In this document: one piece after another, positions 1 to 9,065 of the stretch
How positions within the stretch are numbered: position 1 is the stretch's first letter
Layout: each line of letters opens with the position of its first letter
Assembly (NCBI GenBank): GCA_021777555.1
Contig: JAJYDK010000003.1
Coordinates: 1 to 64,000, forward strand
Origin: Pseudomonadota bacterium
GTDB taxonomy: Bacteria > Pseudomonadota > Gammaproteobacteria > Steroidobacterales > Steroidobacteraceae
Direction: 5' to 3'
DNA: 64,000 bases
Made by a program: the position numbers and the translations under genes
Notes under the pieces: generated by a model
Seen by the model: the letters and a program-made list of their open reading frames with translations, nothing else
The model's database searches: none
Told to the model about the DNA's origin: nothing

Positions 1-1388
1 AGCGATATGCGGGCGGGAATTCCCGGGTGTCCGGTCAATCTCTGCTCATCTCAAAGAATGTCGAAGCGCTGAAGAGCTACCAGCGCGCGATGAGCACGCC
101 GAATCCCATTCCCGAGCCGATGCTCGATGCCTGGGCGCATCGGATGGTGGCGCTCGAGCCCTACATCCAGGAGCGGGCGAAGGAGGCCGGTGCGCAGTAC
201 ATAAAAGGTACCGGCTGGTCCGATCGCATCGCAGTGCTGGAGTTCCCGGAGCTCGGTGCCTCGGAAGCCGTCGCCCACACTGCGACCATATTGCCGGTGC
301 CGAGTGGCGTGTGGCTGACGTTCAAGGCGTGTGTGGAGCGTCGTTCGAGGATCCGACGTCGCTTCGAGTGCCGCGTAGTCGATCTCATCCATGATCCCGA
401 TACGTTGGAAGTATACGGCGCGGTAATCGAGGCCGGAGGGAAGAGGGAGTGTATTCGAGCGCGCCGGGGCGTGGTGCTGTGCACCGGGGGCTTCGAGAAC
501 AATCTCGATATGCAGCGCAACTATTTCGGGCTGGCGAGCGCTCACCCGCTCGGCACTCCCGGAAACGTTGGGGATGGCATCCGCATCCTGCAGAAGGCGG
601 GGGCGGACCTGTGGCATCTGCGCAATCAGGGGCAATCGGGTGGCATCTGGCCGGGATTCCGCTTTCCAGGGCATGATACGGTGTTTCTGCGACAGCTGTT
701 CTGGCAGAGCTTCAGTTGGATCGATATCGGCCGCGATCACCGCCGCTTCATCAATGAGACGGCCGAGTGGCAGCTCACCCACTACAAGCAGCGTGAGCGC
801 GGTGAGTGGGTGGACACGCCGCATCATCGCATGCTGCCGATGCACATGGTGTTCGATGAGAACACGCGGTTGCACAATCGACTCATTACGACCGTCATGA
901 CCTGGAACACCGTAGTCGAGCAGTACGAATGGAGTGAGGATAATGCTGCCGAAATCGGCAGCGGCTGGATCCATAAAGCCGACTCGATCGAGGCCCTGGC
1001 CCGCGCGATCGGTCGCGATCCGGCGGCGCTCGCCGATACGGTGAGACGGTACAATCAGTCGTGCGCGAGCGGCTTCGATGAGGAGTACGGCCGGTCACGC
1101 GATACGCTGCAGCCGATCGCGAAGCCACCTTTCTATGCGATCGAGATCGTGCCCGCCATCGTGTGCACAGGGGGCGGCGGCAGGCGTAACATCGAATCGG
1201 AAGTGCTGGATCCTGAGGGGAGGCCGATCGGGCGTCTCTATGAGGCCGGAGAGCTGGGCTCGATGTTCTCGAATCTCTACCAGAACGGCTCATACCTGAC
1301 CGAGGCGATGATCTCGGGTCGGGCCGCGGGCGGCAATGCCGTGCGGCGCCCGCCCTGGGAAGCCCCGCCCGGCTGGTGGGTCCCTTAA
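1..1388 (+). CDS. FAD-dependent dehydrogenase, FAD_binding_2 family (5' truncated by window)
   Basis: The open frame runs in from the window edge in frame 3, and in-frame residues AGGNSR precede the first possible GTG at 27. The N-terminal Rossmann GxGxxG that binds FAD therefore lies outside the window. Family hallmarks are visible: GVVLCTGGFENN near the middle, NVGDGIRILQKAGAD (the GdGi..a..aGA motif), and a C-terminal RLYEAGELGSMF...NGSYLTEAMISGRAAGGNA that closes the FAD-binding fold. Relatives include fumarate reductase flavoproteins, tricarballylate dehydrogenase (TcuA) and 3-ketosteroid dehydrogenases. The GGNSR start of the visible part resembles TcuA, but the substrate cannot be assigned. 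The neighbours are CoA-transferase, lyase and hydantoinase genes, so a catabolic desaturation is a reasonable inference. Confidence 0.85.
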   Translation, partial: RYAGGNSRVSGQSLLISKNVEALKSYQRAMSTPNPIPEPMLDAWAHRMVALEPYIQERAKEAGAQYIKGTGWSDRIAVLEFPELGASEAVAHTATILPVPSGVWLTFKACVERRSRIRRRFECRVVDLIHDPDTLEVYGAVIEAGGKRECIRARRGVVLCTGGFENNLDMQRNYFGLASAHPLGTPGNVGDGIRILQKAGADLWHLRNQGQSGGIWPGFRFPGHDTVFLRQLFWQSFSWIDIGRDHRRFINETAEWQLTHYKQRERGEWVDTPHHRMLPMHMVFDENTRLHNRLITTVMTWNTVVEQYEWSEDNAAEIGSGWIHKADSIEALARAIGRDPAALADTVRRYNQSCASGFDEEYGRSRDTLQPIAKPPFYAIEIVPAIVCTGGGGRRNIESEVLDPEGRPIGRLYEAGELGSMFSNLYQNGSYLTEAMISGRAAGGNAVRRPPWEAPPGWWVP

Positions 1389-1402
1389 TAGGGCGAGAGG
1401 GC

Positions 1403-1600
1403 ATGCGTGTCATTACACCGGCGATGAAACTTGACCTCAGGCTGGATCGCCTCGAGCTCGAGAATGGAAATCGATTGATGCTGAAGGGCGTCGCGGGGAT
1501 GCTGCCCTGCGAGGCAGTGCTCACGGCACCGGAGATCCGCTCTTTGTTGAAGCAGGCCTTGCGTCCCCGTGTGCTGTGGTGGGTGCTGCGCGGGGCATAA
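1403..1600 (+). CDS. small hypothetical protein (65 aa)
   Basis: This short frame sits 14 bp after the FAD dehydrogenase. Its stop TAA (1598-1600) overlaps the ATG of the nitrilase-like gene by one base (TAATG), an arrangement typical of translational coupling. The protein starts MRVITPAMKLDLRLDRLELE and ends in a basic, Trp-containing tail (RPRVLWWVLRGA). I see no signal peptide and no known domain. An in-frame ATG also exists at 1424, and the Shine-Dalgarno region is weak. It may be a small partner protein or a non-coding frame. The overlap geometry and the otherwise empty 211 bp gap are the evidence for a gene. Confidence 0.45.
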   Translation: MRVITPAMKLDLRLDRLELENGNRLMLKGVAGMLPCEAVLTAPEIRSLLKQALRPRVLWWVLRGA

Positions 1601-2646
1601 TGGCCGAGCCGAGACCTTATCTCGCCCTTGCGCTGCAGACGGCGTGCTTTGCGGTCAACGACTGCGCGGATGCGGCGCAAAGCCGGGCACGGATGGCGCA
1701 GAGCCTTGCCCGGGTCGCCTTTCAGGTGGTGGCCGCGAAGCGGTTCGTGGGGCCGGAGGTACGGTTGGTCGTATTGCCGGAGTACTTTCTGACCGGATTC
1801 CCGATGGGGGAGGACGCCGCCACCTGGGTGCAAAAGGCAGCGCTCGAGCAGGACGGCCCGGAGTACGGTGCGCTTGGCAAGCTGGCCAGTCAGGCCGATG
1901 TCTTCCTGGCGGGCAACGCGTACGAGCAGGATGCGCATTTTCCGGAACTGTATTTCCAGACCTCATTTGTCATCGAGCCCTCCGGCCGAGTGATCCTGCG
2001 TTATCGGAGGCTCCTCTCGCTCTACGGACCGAGCCCCTACGATGTATGGGACCGCTACATCGAACACTACGGTATCGAGGCCATCTTCCCTGTCGTGGAG
2101 ACCGAGCTTGGCCGGCTCGGTGCCATTGCCTCGGAGGAGATTCTTTACCCGGAGATCGCCCGCGCGCTCGCCCTGCGGGGCGCGGAGGTGCTGCTACATT
2201 CTTCGAGCGAGATTGCCAGCGCGCTCGCAACGCCCAAGAACATCGCCAAGCAGGCCCGCGCGATCGAGAGCCTTGCGTACCTGATCTCTGCCAACTCCGC
2301 GGGCATCGAGGGCATTGGTATCCCCAGGGCATCGGCCGACGCGAGCTCCAAGATCATCGATTACCGCGGCCTCATTCTGGCGGAAGCAGGCTACGGAGAG
2401 AGCATGGCCGCGTACGCGGAGATAGACATAGCGGCGCTTCGTCGGCATCGTCGCCGGCCGGGGATGGGCAATCTGCTCTCGCGTCAGCCGCTTGAGCTGT
2501 GGCGGACCGCCTTGTCGGGGCGAGAAATCCAGCCGCGCAACAGCCTGCTCGATGAGAGGGGACAGCTGAGAGCGCCCAGCCGTGAGTTCTACCGCGAGCG
2601 CCAACGGGGTGTGCTCGAAAAGCTTGCGGACGCCGGGATCATTTGA
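1600..2646 (+). CDS. nitrilase-superfamily protein lacking catalytic Cys and Lys
   Basis: This is a 348 aa carbon-nitrogen hydrolase fold protein. The catalytic Glu is present (LPEYF, E61). The lysine expected after YR is Arg (RYRRLL, R137, codon AGG at 2008). The nucleophile position in the usual G..iCy(D/E)..fPE block reads GAIASEEILYPE, so Ser178 (TCG at 2131) replaces Cys. The following RGAEVLLHSSSE matches the family. An E-R-S triad is not expected to give normal amidase or nitrilase chemistry, so the protein may be a pseudoenzyme, a binding or regulatory subunit, or a divergent enzyme. The start at ATG 1600 is chosen over GTG 1576 because of the TAATG overlap with the small upstream gene. 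It is probably co-transcribed with the FAD dehydrogenase and the downstream VOC protein. Confidence 0.85.
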   Translation: MAEPRPYLALALQTACFAVNDCADAAQSRARMAQSLARVAFQVVAAKRFVGPEVRLVVLPEYFLTGFPMGEDAATWVQKAALEQDGPEYGALGKLASQADVFLAGNAYEQDAHFPELYFQTSFVIEPSGRVILRYRRLLSLYGPSPYDVWDRYIEHYGIEAIFPVVETELGRLGAIASEEILYPEIARALALRGAEVLLHSSSEIASALATPKNIAKQARAIESLAYLISANSAGIEGIGIPRASADASSKIIDYRGLILAEAGYGESMAAYAEIDIAALRRHRRRPGMGNLLSRQPLELWRTALSGREIQPRNSLLDERGQLRAPSREFYRERQRGVLEKLADAGII

Positions 2647-2679
2647 TGCATAGGATTCGTTGACACCAACCGGACTATC

Positions 2680-3564
2680 ATGCAACTCCTTCGTGCCGCC
2701 ACGTTGACCACATCCAATGTCGAGAAGACCGCCACGCTCTATGAGGAGTGGCTGCGCTACCGCACGGTCGAGCGGGGCGAGATTGCCGAGGACGCCGCCT
2801 CGAGCTGGGGCACCCCGGGCTCGGTGGGGCGGCGCTATGTGCTGATGCAGCCGGAATCGGCGGCATCGGTTTATCTGCGATTCGTCGAAGGTACGCCGCA
2901 ACCGGATTACCGGCCTCTGCGGACATACGGCTGGGCCGCCGTCGAGATTTGCGTGCGAGACGTTCTCGAAGTCAATGCTCGACTCGAGCGCTCTCCATTT
3001 GAGATCATCGGTCCGCCTCGGGAGCTCGATGGCCTGCCGACCATCTTCCCCATGCAGGTCAAAGGGCCGGATGAGGAGATCCTCTTCCTGACGCAGATTC
3101 GGGGTGACTTACCTGAATACGACCTGCCGCGTGCCCGGAGTCTCATCGATCGGCCGTTCATTGCAGTGCTCGCCTGCTCCGATCTGACGGCATCGCTTCG
3201 ATGGTTCGAGCGGACCGTGGGCTTGAGGCCGGGCCGGGAGATCGAGATCATATTCACCGTGCTCTCGAGCGCTTTCGGTTTGCCGCCCGGGCAGAAGCAT
3301 CGGCTCGCCACGGTGGCCCACGAGCGCGACTGCTTCATGGAGTTCGATCAGTACCCGGAAGGCGCCACGGCGCGTCATGGGGCCCCCGGGGAACTCAAGC
3401 CGGGCGTGGCGCTCGTGAGCCTGGGGCATCCGGATCTGGATCGCGTTCCGGGCGCCTGGATCACCCCGCCGCGCCCGCGCAGCGGCCTGCTCTACGGCGG
3501 ACGGCGGGCGGGAACACTGTCGGCTCCGGATGGCAGCCTGGTCGAGCTGCTGGAATTGCCGTAG
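2680..3564 (+). CDS. two-domain VOC-superfamily protein
   Basis: This 294 aa protein has two tandem vicinal-oxygen-chelate type halves. Each begins with a beta strand followed by a DLTAS/NVEK...(L/W)(Y/F)E helix: LRAATLTTSNVEKTATLYEEWL near residue 5 and IAVLACSDLTASLRWFERTVGL near residue 160. The second ends in GTLSAPDGSLVELLELP, the usual VOC last strand with a possible Glu metal ligand. The usual first-strand metal His is absent in both halves, so a metal-dependent dioxygenase or lyase function is uncertain. It starts 33 bp after the nitrilase-like gene on the same strand and probably belongs to the same transcript. The Shine-Dalgarno region is weak. The substrate is unknown. Confidence 0.75.
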   Translation: MQLLRAATLTTSNVEKTATLYEEWLRYRTVERGEIAEDAASSWGTPGSVGRRYVLMQPESAASVYLRFVEGTPQPDYRPLRTYGWAAVEICVRDVLEVNARLERSPFEIIGPPRELDGLPTIFPMQVKGPDEEILFLTQIRGDLPEYDLPRARSLIDRPFIAVLACSDLTASLRWFERTVGLRPGREIEIIFTVLSSAFGLPPGQKHRLATVAHERDCFMEFDQYPEGATARHGAPGELKPGVALVSLGHPDLDRVPGAWITPPRPRSGLLYGGRRAGTLSAPDGSLVELLELP

Positions 3565-3634
3565 GTGAGTGAACAGGCGGCATCCCCCTCTCAGTCATTC
3601 TGCTCAGTGTCATTCTGTCGAGGAGTCCCAAACC

Positions 3635-4348
3635 ATGCTCCACCGCACCGTCAGCGGTACGATCTGGTACACATCGCGCAAGCCCGAGCGGGTCGGGGAC
3701 CGGCGGGGAATCGAGCATTTTCGCTTCACGCATCATCGCGACGGCGCAGTGACGCTGCGAGCCTATTGCGAAATTGAGGAGCCCGCGCCGACGGTGCTGC
3801 GCGATGTCGTCTATTCGCTCGATCCGGCCGGTCGGCCTCGGGACTGCCTGATCCGGCTGGTGGTCGGCGATCAATTCATGGGCTCGGGCTGGATTCGCTT
3901 TACCGAGCGAAGTGTCGAATGCGAGTCCTATGGTCCCTCGATCGGACGGATGTCCCAAACCGTCACCCTCGAACGGCCGATCGACGGCTTTGGCACGCAT
4001 CCGATCGTCGCGGACGGCTACCTGCTCGCACGGCAATCGTTGCAAGAGGGGCACCGGCGCAAGCTGCACGTCATGTTGCCCTCTCCGGACCATCGAGGCG
4101 CGACGCCGCCGCAACTCGCGCACGTGAACGTCGATGTCATCTTTGTCGGTAGGGAGACTGTGACGGTGCGTGCAGGCACATTTGCCGCGCGTCACTACCA
4201 GTTCACGGATGACGGTTCAGCCGGTTTCAGCTCCCAGCACCCGCCCTATGATGTCTGGATCAGTGACGATGAGGACGGGGTCTTCCTTCAGGGCGGTGTG
4301 GGCGGCTACATGCAGACCTGGTATGAACTCGCGGCCCTTGAGCGCTGA
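3635..4348 (+). CDS. hypothetical protein, DUF3108-like
   Basis: A 237 aa soluble protein with no signal peptide. The start at ATG 3635 is selected because GAGGAG lies at 3620-3625 with good spacing. A longer frame from 3569 lacks such a site. The C-terminal half has the alternating pattern VDVIFVGRETVTVRAGTFAARHYQF, where 'v.aGtf.a.h/y.f' is characteristic of DUF3108-type beta proteins. It ends by describing a beta-rich core (YDVWISDDEDGVFLQ). No catalytic motif is recognisable. It closes the plus-strand gene series and converges on the GntR gene, whose end is 41 bp away. Its role in the catabolic set is unknown. Confidence 0.7.
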   Translation: MLHRTVSGTIWYTSRKPERVGDRRGIEHFRFTHHRDGAVTLRAYCEIEEPAPTVLRDVVYSLDPAGRPRDCLIRLVVGDQFMGSGWIRFTERSVECESYGPSIGRMSQTVTLERPIDGFGTHPIVADGYLLARQSLQEGHRRKLHVMLPSPDHRGATPPQLAHVNVDVIFVGRETVTVRAGTFAARHYQFTDDGSAGFSSQHPPYDVWISDDEDGVFLQGGVGGYMQTWYELAALER

Positions 4349-4389
4349 GGCGGGATTGCGGATGGGCACATCTAGGGCGGCAAATCGGA

Positions 4390-5034
4390 TCAGCGGCTGC
4401 CGCGTGCACGCAAGTAGGTGGCTCGTGCAGCGAGGATGTGTGCGTGCATGACACTGTGGGCCCACGCACCGTCGTGCGCCTCGATGGCCTGCACCAGCTC
4501 GAGGTGCTGATCTGCGCTGCGCTGAAGCTCACCAGGGGCGTACTGGGCGAAGGTTCGTAGGATCAACGGAGCATCGATCAGCCCGGCAAGCGTCTTGGCG
4601 AGGCGCGGACTATCGGCCGCGCGCTGTATGGTTCGATGAAATCGATCATTCAATTCGCCGATGCGGGCGATATACCCGGGAGCGCGCCGTGTCGACTCCT
4701 TGATTTGCTGCTCAGCCAAAGCACGCAGCTCGGCAACGAGCGCCGGCGTCGCGCGCTCGGCGGCTCGACGCGCGGAGATCGGCTCGAGGAGTGCTCGCAG
4801 CTCGAATATTTCCTCGGCATCTTTACGCTCGAAGGCTGCGACCACTGCACCGTGGTTTGGCTCGAACTCGAGCAAACCCTCTGCGTGCAGCCGGCGTAGC
4901 GCCTCGCGCACCGGCGTGCGACTGACCCCAGCTGCCTGCGCCACCTCGGTCTCGGTAATGCGTGAGCCCGCGGCATAGGTCCCGCAGAGGATCCCGTCGC
5001 GCACCGTCGCGTATGCACGCTCTGCGGCGCGCAT
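4390..5034 (-). CDS. GntR-family transcriptional regulator, FCD domain
   Basis: A 214 aa regulator of the FadR/FCD subfamily. The N-terminal winged helix (about residues 5-70) has the diagnostic GTYAAGSRITETEVAQAAGVSRTPVREALRRL..EGLL core. An alpha-helical effector-binding FCD domain follows (EEIFELRALLEPISARRAA, then LNDRFHRTI and the late QHLELVQAIEAHD). Its ATG overlaps the stop of the upstream hydantoinase B gene by one base (TAATG read on the minus strand), so it is the last gene of the lyase-hyuA-hyuB operon. It probably binds the GTGTATACAA(T) sites found at both divergent promoter regions of this cluster and thereby controls its own operon. The ligand is likely a carboxylic acid intermediate, by family analogy. 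Confidence 0.92.
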   Translation of the reverse strand: MRAAERAYATVRDGILCGTYAAGSRITETEVAQAAGVSRTPVREALRRLHAEGLLEFEPNHGAVVAAFERKDAEEIFELRALLEPISARRAAERATPALVAELRALAEQQIKESTRRAPGYIARIGELNDRFHRTIQRAADSPRLAKTLAGLIDAPLILRTFAQYAPGELQRSADQHLELVQAIEAHDGAWAHSVMHAHILAARATYLRARGSR

Positions 5035-6929
5035 TACGCGGCGTCGGCCGAGGCCGTCTTTCGTTTGGATCGACCGAACTCCGGCTGGGTTGGTGGTGCC
5101 AGGCCGGTCTCGCTCAGGCAGCGAGCCTTCAGCTCATCGATCGAGCGGAAGCCGCGGTCGAACAGGGTCACCGGTCCGCGCTCTTCGGCCATTTTGGTGC
5201 GCAGCAACTTGGTGGCGACCTCGTCGATCGCACCTTGGTTATTGATCACGACACCATAGCGACGCGCTCCGTCGCGGGTGACAAGACCAGCATCCACATC
5301 GAACTTGACCTTCGCCGGATCACGTTCAAGCGGGTCACCGCAGCCGCCACCCCCCCAGGTATCGGCGATGAGCAGGTCGCCGGCCTCGACCTTGACGTGG
5401 TCGACCTTCGAGGGAAGGGGGGTCTGGCTGCCGTCCTTGCGCAGGAGGGTCTTGCGGCTGCGCGCTCCAGGAAGGCCGCCATTGACCCCCCAGGGGTAGG
5501 TCAGCCAGCGATCATCATGGATCGAGATCTCCCCCGGTTCCAGGAAGCGATAGCCGATCCGCAGCCCATTGCCGCCGCGGTTCTTGCCCGGCCCCCCGGA
5601 ATCGGGAATTGTTTCGTAGGCCTCGATGCGCAGCGGGAAATAGCTCTCGAGAAACTCATTCGGCACATTCGTGAACGAAGGCCACAGCGAGTGGCCGTCC
5701 GGCCCGTCGCCGAAGGGCTTGCCCGGGATCCCGCCGAAGGTGATCTGATAGAGCTGGTACCAATCACCGTTCCGATCGTAACCGGAGTACATCAGGTGCG
5801 GGGAGTCGGAGAATCCGGCGGCGCACATGAACTGCGGGTTGCCCTGGCCGAGGAGTCCGCCAAGAATGTCGAAAATCCGACCGAGCGCGTGAGTGCGGCA
5901 GGAGAGAGCGGCGGGCTTGATGGGCTTGAGGAGTGTTCCTTCCGGGATGCGCACCTCCATCAGGTCGTAGAACCCGTCGTTGAAGAGGATCTGCGGGTCG
6001 AACACCATGATCATGTAGACGCCCGCGAACATCTTGAACATCTCCTCGTTCAAGAGGAAGTTGATCGAGGAAAGCGATTGCGGATCGGTGCCCTTGAAAT
6101 CGAAGATGCACTTCTCGCCCTCCCGCCACATCGAGCACGCGATCTTGTAGGGCCCCATGCCCATGCCATCGTCGCAGATATAGTCCTCGAAGTACTGCTT
6201 GCTCTCGGGCACCGTGCGCTGGATCAGCTCGCGCATGGCGCGACGGTTGCGCGCAAGCATCTCCGTCATGGCCGAGTGGAACACGTCATCACCGAAACGC
6301 TCGCTGATCTCGATGCAGCGCGCACCCGCGGTGCGCAGCGCCGCCGCGATGGCGTTGAAGTCCGAGAGATTCCAGTGTGGCAGGCGGCAGTTGTGCAGCA
6401 TGATCTTCAGCACGTCCTCGTTGAGGACGCCTCTTTTGAAGATCTTGACCGGCGGGACCGTAATACCCTCCTCGTAGATGGTACGGGCGTCAGTCGGCAG
6501 CGACCCTGCCACCTTGCCGCCGACGTCGGTCATGTGCCCGAACATTGCCGTCCAGGCGATCAGGCGTCCGGCTCGATAGATGGGCATCAGCATCAGCCAG
6601 TCATTCGCATGGCTGATGGCACCGTCCACCGAGTACGGATCGTTGGTGAGAAAGACGTCGCCTTCCTCGACAGTGCCTCCGTAACCCTGCATGAACCCGT
6701 GGATGAAGGAGCCGAACTGGCCGACGACCATCTTGCCGTCGACGTTCGCGATCATCGGGAACTCGTCGTGCTGCTCCCGAATGCCGGGGGACATCGCGGT
6801 GCGAAACAGCACGGTATCCATCTCGAACCGGGCATTACGCAGCGCGCTCTCGATGATGTCGATCGTAACCGTATCGACTTTGACTTTCTTCAAGCGCTTC
6901 CGGCTGCTCTGGACGATTTTTGCGGGCAT
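5034..6929 (-). CDS. hyuB: hydantoinase B/oxoprolinase family subunit
   Basis: A 631 aa protein of the HyuB/oxoprolinase-C/acetone-carboxylase-alpha family. Family signatures include FRTAMSPGIREQHDEFPMIA near residue 45, GDVFLTNDPYSVDGAISHANDW near residue 90, RTHALGRIFDILGG in the middle and the late GGPGKNRGGNGL and DTWGGGGCGDP. It normally pairs with HyuA to open a cyclic amide or to carboxylate a ketone in an ATP-dependent way. It is somewhat longer than many HyuB proteins because of N- and C-terminal tails. It lies 12 bp downstream of hyuA. Hydantoinase, 5-oxoprolinase-like or acetophenone-carboxylase-like activity cannot be separated by eye, so the symbol marks the family only. Confidence 0.88.
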   Translation of the reverse strand: MPAKIVQSSRKRLKKVKVDTVTIDIIESALRNARFEMDTVLFRTAMSPGIREQHDEFPMIANVDGKMVVGQFGSFIHGFMQGYGGTVEEGDVFLTNDPYSVDGAISHANDWLMLMPIYRAGRLIAWTAMFGHMTDVGGKVAGSLPTDARTIYEEGITVPPVKIFKRGVLNEDVLKIMLHNCRLPHWNLSDFNAIAAALRTAGARCIEISERFGDDVFHSAMTEMLARNRRAMRELIQRTVPESKQYFEDYICDDGMGMGPYKIACSMWREGEKCIFDFKGTDPQSLSSINFLLNEEMFKMFAGVYMIMVFDPQILFNDGFYDLMEVRIPEGTLLKPIKPAALSCRTHALGRIFDILGGLLGQGNPQFMCAAGFSDSPHLMYSGYDRNGDWYQLYQITFGGIPGKPFGDGPDGHSLWPSFTNVPNEFLESYFPLRIEAYETIPDSGGPGKNRGGNGLRIGYRFLEPGEISIHDDRWLTYPWGVNGGLPGARSRKTLLRKDGSQTPLPSKVDHVKVEAGDLLIADTWGGGGCGDPLERDPAKVKFDVDAGLVTRDGARRYGVVINNQGAIDEVATKLLRTKMAEERGPVTLFDRGFRSIDELKARCLSETGLAPPTQPEFGRSKRKTASADAA

Positions 6930-6941
6930 CGCGAGCTCTCC

Positions 6942-9056
6942 TCAGTGTCTTTTCGCCGCGCGCGCGGCGCTGGCCCGGGATTTCGCGGGCTTGGGGCTAC
7001 CGTGCGCATCCGGGTAGATCAGAATGTTGCCGAGCCGGTCGACATTACCGTGATGCTTCGGCAGGATCACGGTGGTGGAGTCCATCTCCATGACGATGGC
7101 AGGGCCTTTGACCACATTGCCGGCCGCGAGCCGCGCCCGCTCGTACACCGGAGTACTGAGCCTCTTGCCGTCCATGTAGCAGGCTTGGCGGCCGACAACC
7201 GCGGCCTGCGGGTCGCTGCGGCCGGATGCGATGCCGGCGCGCTTGAGGCGGATGCCCCGCCCCTGTACCGAGGCTCTCAACGTCACGATCTCATGCTCCA
7301 GATCGAGCGCGAAGGTAAAGAGCCGCTTGTGCTCGGCGTCGAACTTCCTCGAGATTGCATCGAGGCCGCGCTGCGCTATTTCCTCGAGAGAGACGTCGAT
7401 CGTCAGCCGAAGTCCCTGGCCGCGGTAGCGCAGATCAACCTGATAGCCGGTTGTGATCTCGCGCTTTGCCACACCGTCCCGCTCGAGCGACTTCGAGGCC
7501 TCGCGGGAGAGGTCTCGCAGGATGGAGCGTACCTCCTTGGCATCGGTCTGGGAGAACTGGCGCACATACGTCCGCGAGCGCTCGTCTCGAACCGCAGTCG
7601 TCGCGTCCCCGAGCGCGCACAGCACGCCGGGACCGGGTGGGATGATTGCCGGCCAGGAGCCGAGCAGCCGCGCGAGCGCATTGGCGTGCAGGGGGCCTGC
7701 GCCACCAAAGGCGATCAAGGCATAGTCCCGCGGATCGTATCCTTGCTCCACCGACACCAGGCGCAATGCACCGACCATGTTCTCGTTGACAATGTTGTAG
7801 ATTCCGAGCGCTGCATCGAGAAGGGGCAGCTTCAGCGCATCGGCGACCTTCCGCACCGCGCGGGAGGCGAGTCCCCTGTCGAGCTGCATATCGCCGCCGA
7901 GCCGCTGCATCTCCGGCAGATACCCGAGGACCACATTGGCATCCGTTACGGTGGCTTCGGTGCCTCCCTTGCCGTAGGCGGCGGGACCGGGATCCGCGCC
8001 TGCCGATTGCGGACCGACCCGCAGCGCTTTGGTGAGTTCCGGCACGTGCGCGATCGAGCCGCCGCCGGCGCCGACGGTGCGGATGTCGACGGAAGATGCG
8101 CGCACGGTGACATCGCCCACTGTGGTTTCGCGCCGCAACCGGGGAGCACCGTTCTGAATCAACGCGACGTCGGTCGAGGTGCCACCGACGTCGACCGTCA
8201 GCAAGTTCGGAAAGCCCGCTTGCGCGGCGACCCAGAGCGCTCCGGTGACGCCGCCGGCGGGGCCTGACATCAGGAGATTGACGGGGTATTCTTCGGCGGA
8301 AACCGCACCGGCAAGGCCACCGTCCGAACGCAGGATGTGCAGCTTCACGTCCTGGGCGGTCTCCTCGATCTTGCTCTTCAAGTTCGCGATGTACCGCGCG
8401 ACCCGCGGCCGGACGTAGGAATTGGCGACCGTCGTCACCGTGCGCTCGTATTCCTGCATCTCGGGCACGACTTCCGAGGACAGAGAGATCGGGATTCCGG
8501 GCAGGATCTCCCCGGCGATCTCCCGTATGCGTCGCTCGTGCGCCGTATTGGCGAACGAATTGATCAGCGATACCGTGAGCGCCTCGATGCGCAGCCGGAG
8601 CAGCCGTGTAAGTTCTTCGCGCAACCGGCGCTCGTCGAGCGCCTCGACGATCTCACCGTTTGCGGCAACGCGCTCATGCGCTTCAATAGTGCACTCCAGG
8701 GGCGCCATCGGCAGCGACTTGTTATAGATCACCCAGCCGCCAAGCCCGCCCGGGACGAACGAGCGGGCTATCTGCAGGACTTGTCGATAGCCGCGCGTCG
8801 TCACAAGCCCGCAGCGCGCGCCCGTTCCCGTCAGCACCGTATTGGTGGCGACGGTCGTCCCGTGCATGACGTGATCGATCGCCTCCGGTCGCACGCCTGC
8901 TTTCTCGCAGACGCGCGCAATACCGTGCAGCACGCCAATCGATTGGTCGGCGGGTGTGCTCGGCACCTTCGCAGTGAAGACCTCTCCGGACCGCTCGTTG
9001 ACCAGAAACAAGTCGGTGAACGTACCCCCGACATCGACCCCCAGGCGGTATGACAT
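6942..9056 (-). CDS. hyuA: hydantoinase A/oxoprolinase family subunit
   Basis: A 704 aa ATP-binding subunit. It opens with YRLGVDVGGTFTDLFLVN, the phosphate-binding loop of the actin/hexokinase-like fold. It contains the family block SSEVVPEMQEYERTVTTVANSYVRP, a second phosphate loop LLTVDVGGTSTDVALI, and GAGGGSIAHV followed by GPQSAGADPGPAAYGKGG. The length is normal for HyuA. In characterised relatives this subunit phosphorylates the carbonyl of the substrate with ATP before ring opening or carboxylation on HyuB. It sits between the lyase gene (9 bp gap) and hyuB (12 bp gap), so all three are one transcription unit. The actual substrate is unknown. Confidence 0.9.
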   Translation of the reverse strand: MSYRLGVDVGGTFTDLFLVNERSGEVFTAKVPSTPADQSIGVLHGIARVCEKAGVRPEAIDHVMHGTTVATNTVLTGTGARCGLVTTRGYRQVLQIARSFVPGGLGGWVIYNKSLPMAPLECTIEAHERVAANGEIVEALDERRLREELTRLLRLRIEALTVSLINSFANTAHERRIREIAGEILPGIPISLSSEVVPEMQEYERTVTTVANSYVRPRVARYIANLKSKIEETAQDVKLHILRSDGGLAGAVSAEEYPVNLLMSGPAGGVTGALWVAAQAGFPNLLTVDVGGTSTDVALIQNGAPRLRRETTVGDVTVRASSVDIRTVGAGGGSIAHVPELTKALRVGPQSAGADPGPAAYGKGGTEATVTDANVVLGYLPEMQRLGGDMQLDRGLASRAVRKVADALKLPLLDAALGIYNIVNENMVGALRLVSVEQGYDPRDYALIAFGGAGPLHANALARLLGSWPAIIPPGPGVLCALGDATTAVRDERSRTYVRQFSQTDAKEVRSILRDLSREASKSLERDGVAKREITTGYQVDLRYRGQGLRLTIDVSLEEIAQRGLDAISRKFDAEHKRLFTFALDLEHEIVTLRASVQGRGIRLKRAGIASGRSDPQAAVVGRQACYMDGKRLSTPVYERARLAAGNVVKGPAIVMEMDSTTVILPKHHGNVDRLGNILIYPDAHGSPKPAKSRASAARAAKRH

Positions 9057-9065
9057 CAGTGCCCC

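Noticed and set aside
27-29. GTG at 27 as the true start of the FAD dehydrogenase
   Set aside because: In-frame upstream codons to base 3 encode AGGNSR, which is family-like, and the FAD-binding Rossmann motif is absent from the visible part. The gene begins before the window.
4962-8267. A 1101-codon open frame on the plus strand antisense to hyuB and hyuA
   Set aside because: The minus-strand frames encode full, recognisable HyuB and HyuA. The antisense frame is rich in Arg, His, Asp and Val in the pattern produced by GC-rich codon bias and has no recognisable domain.
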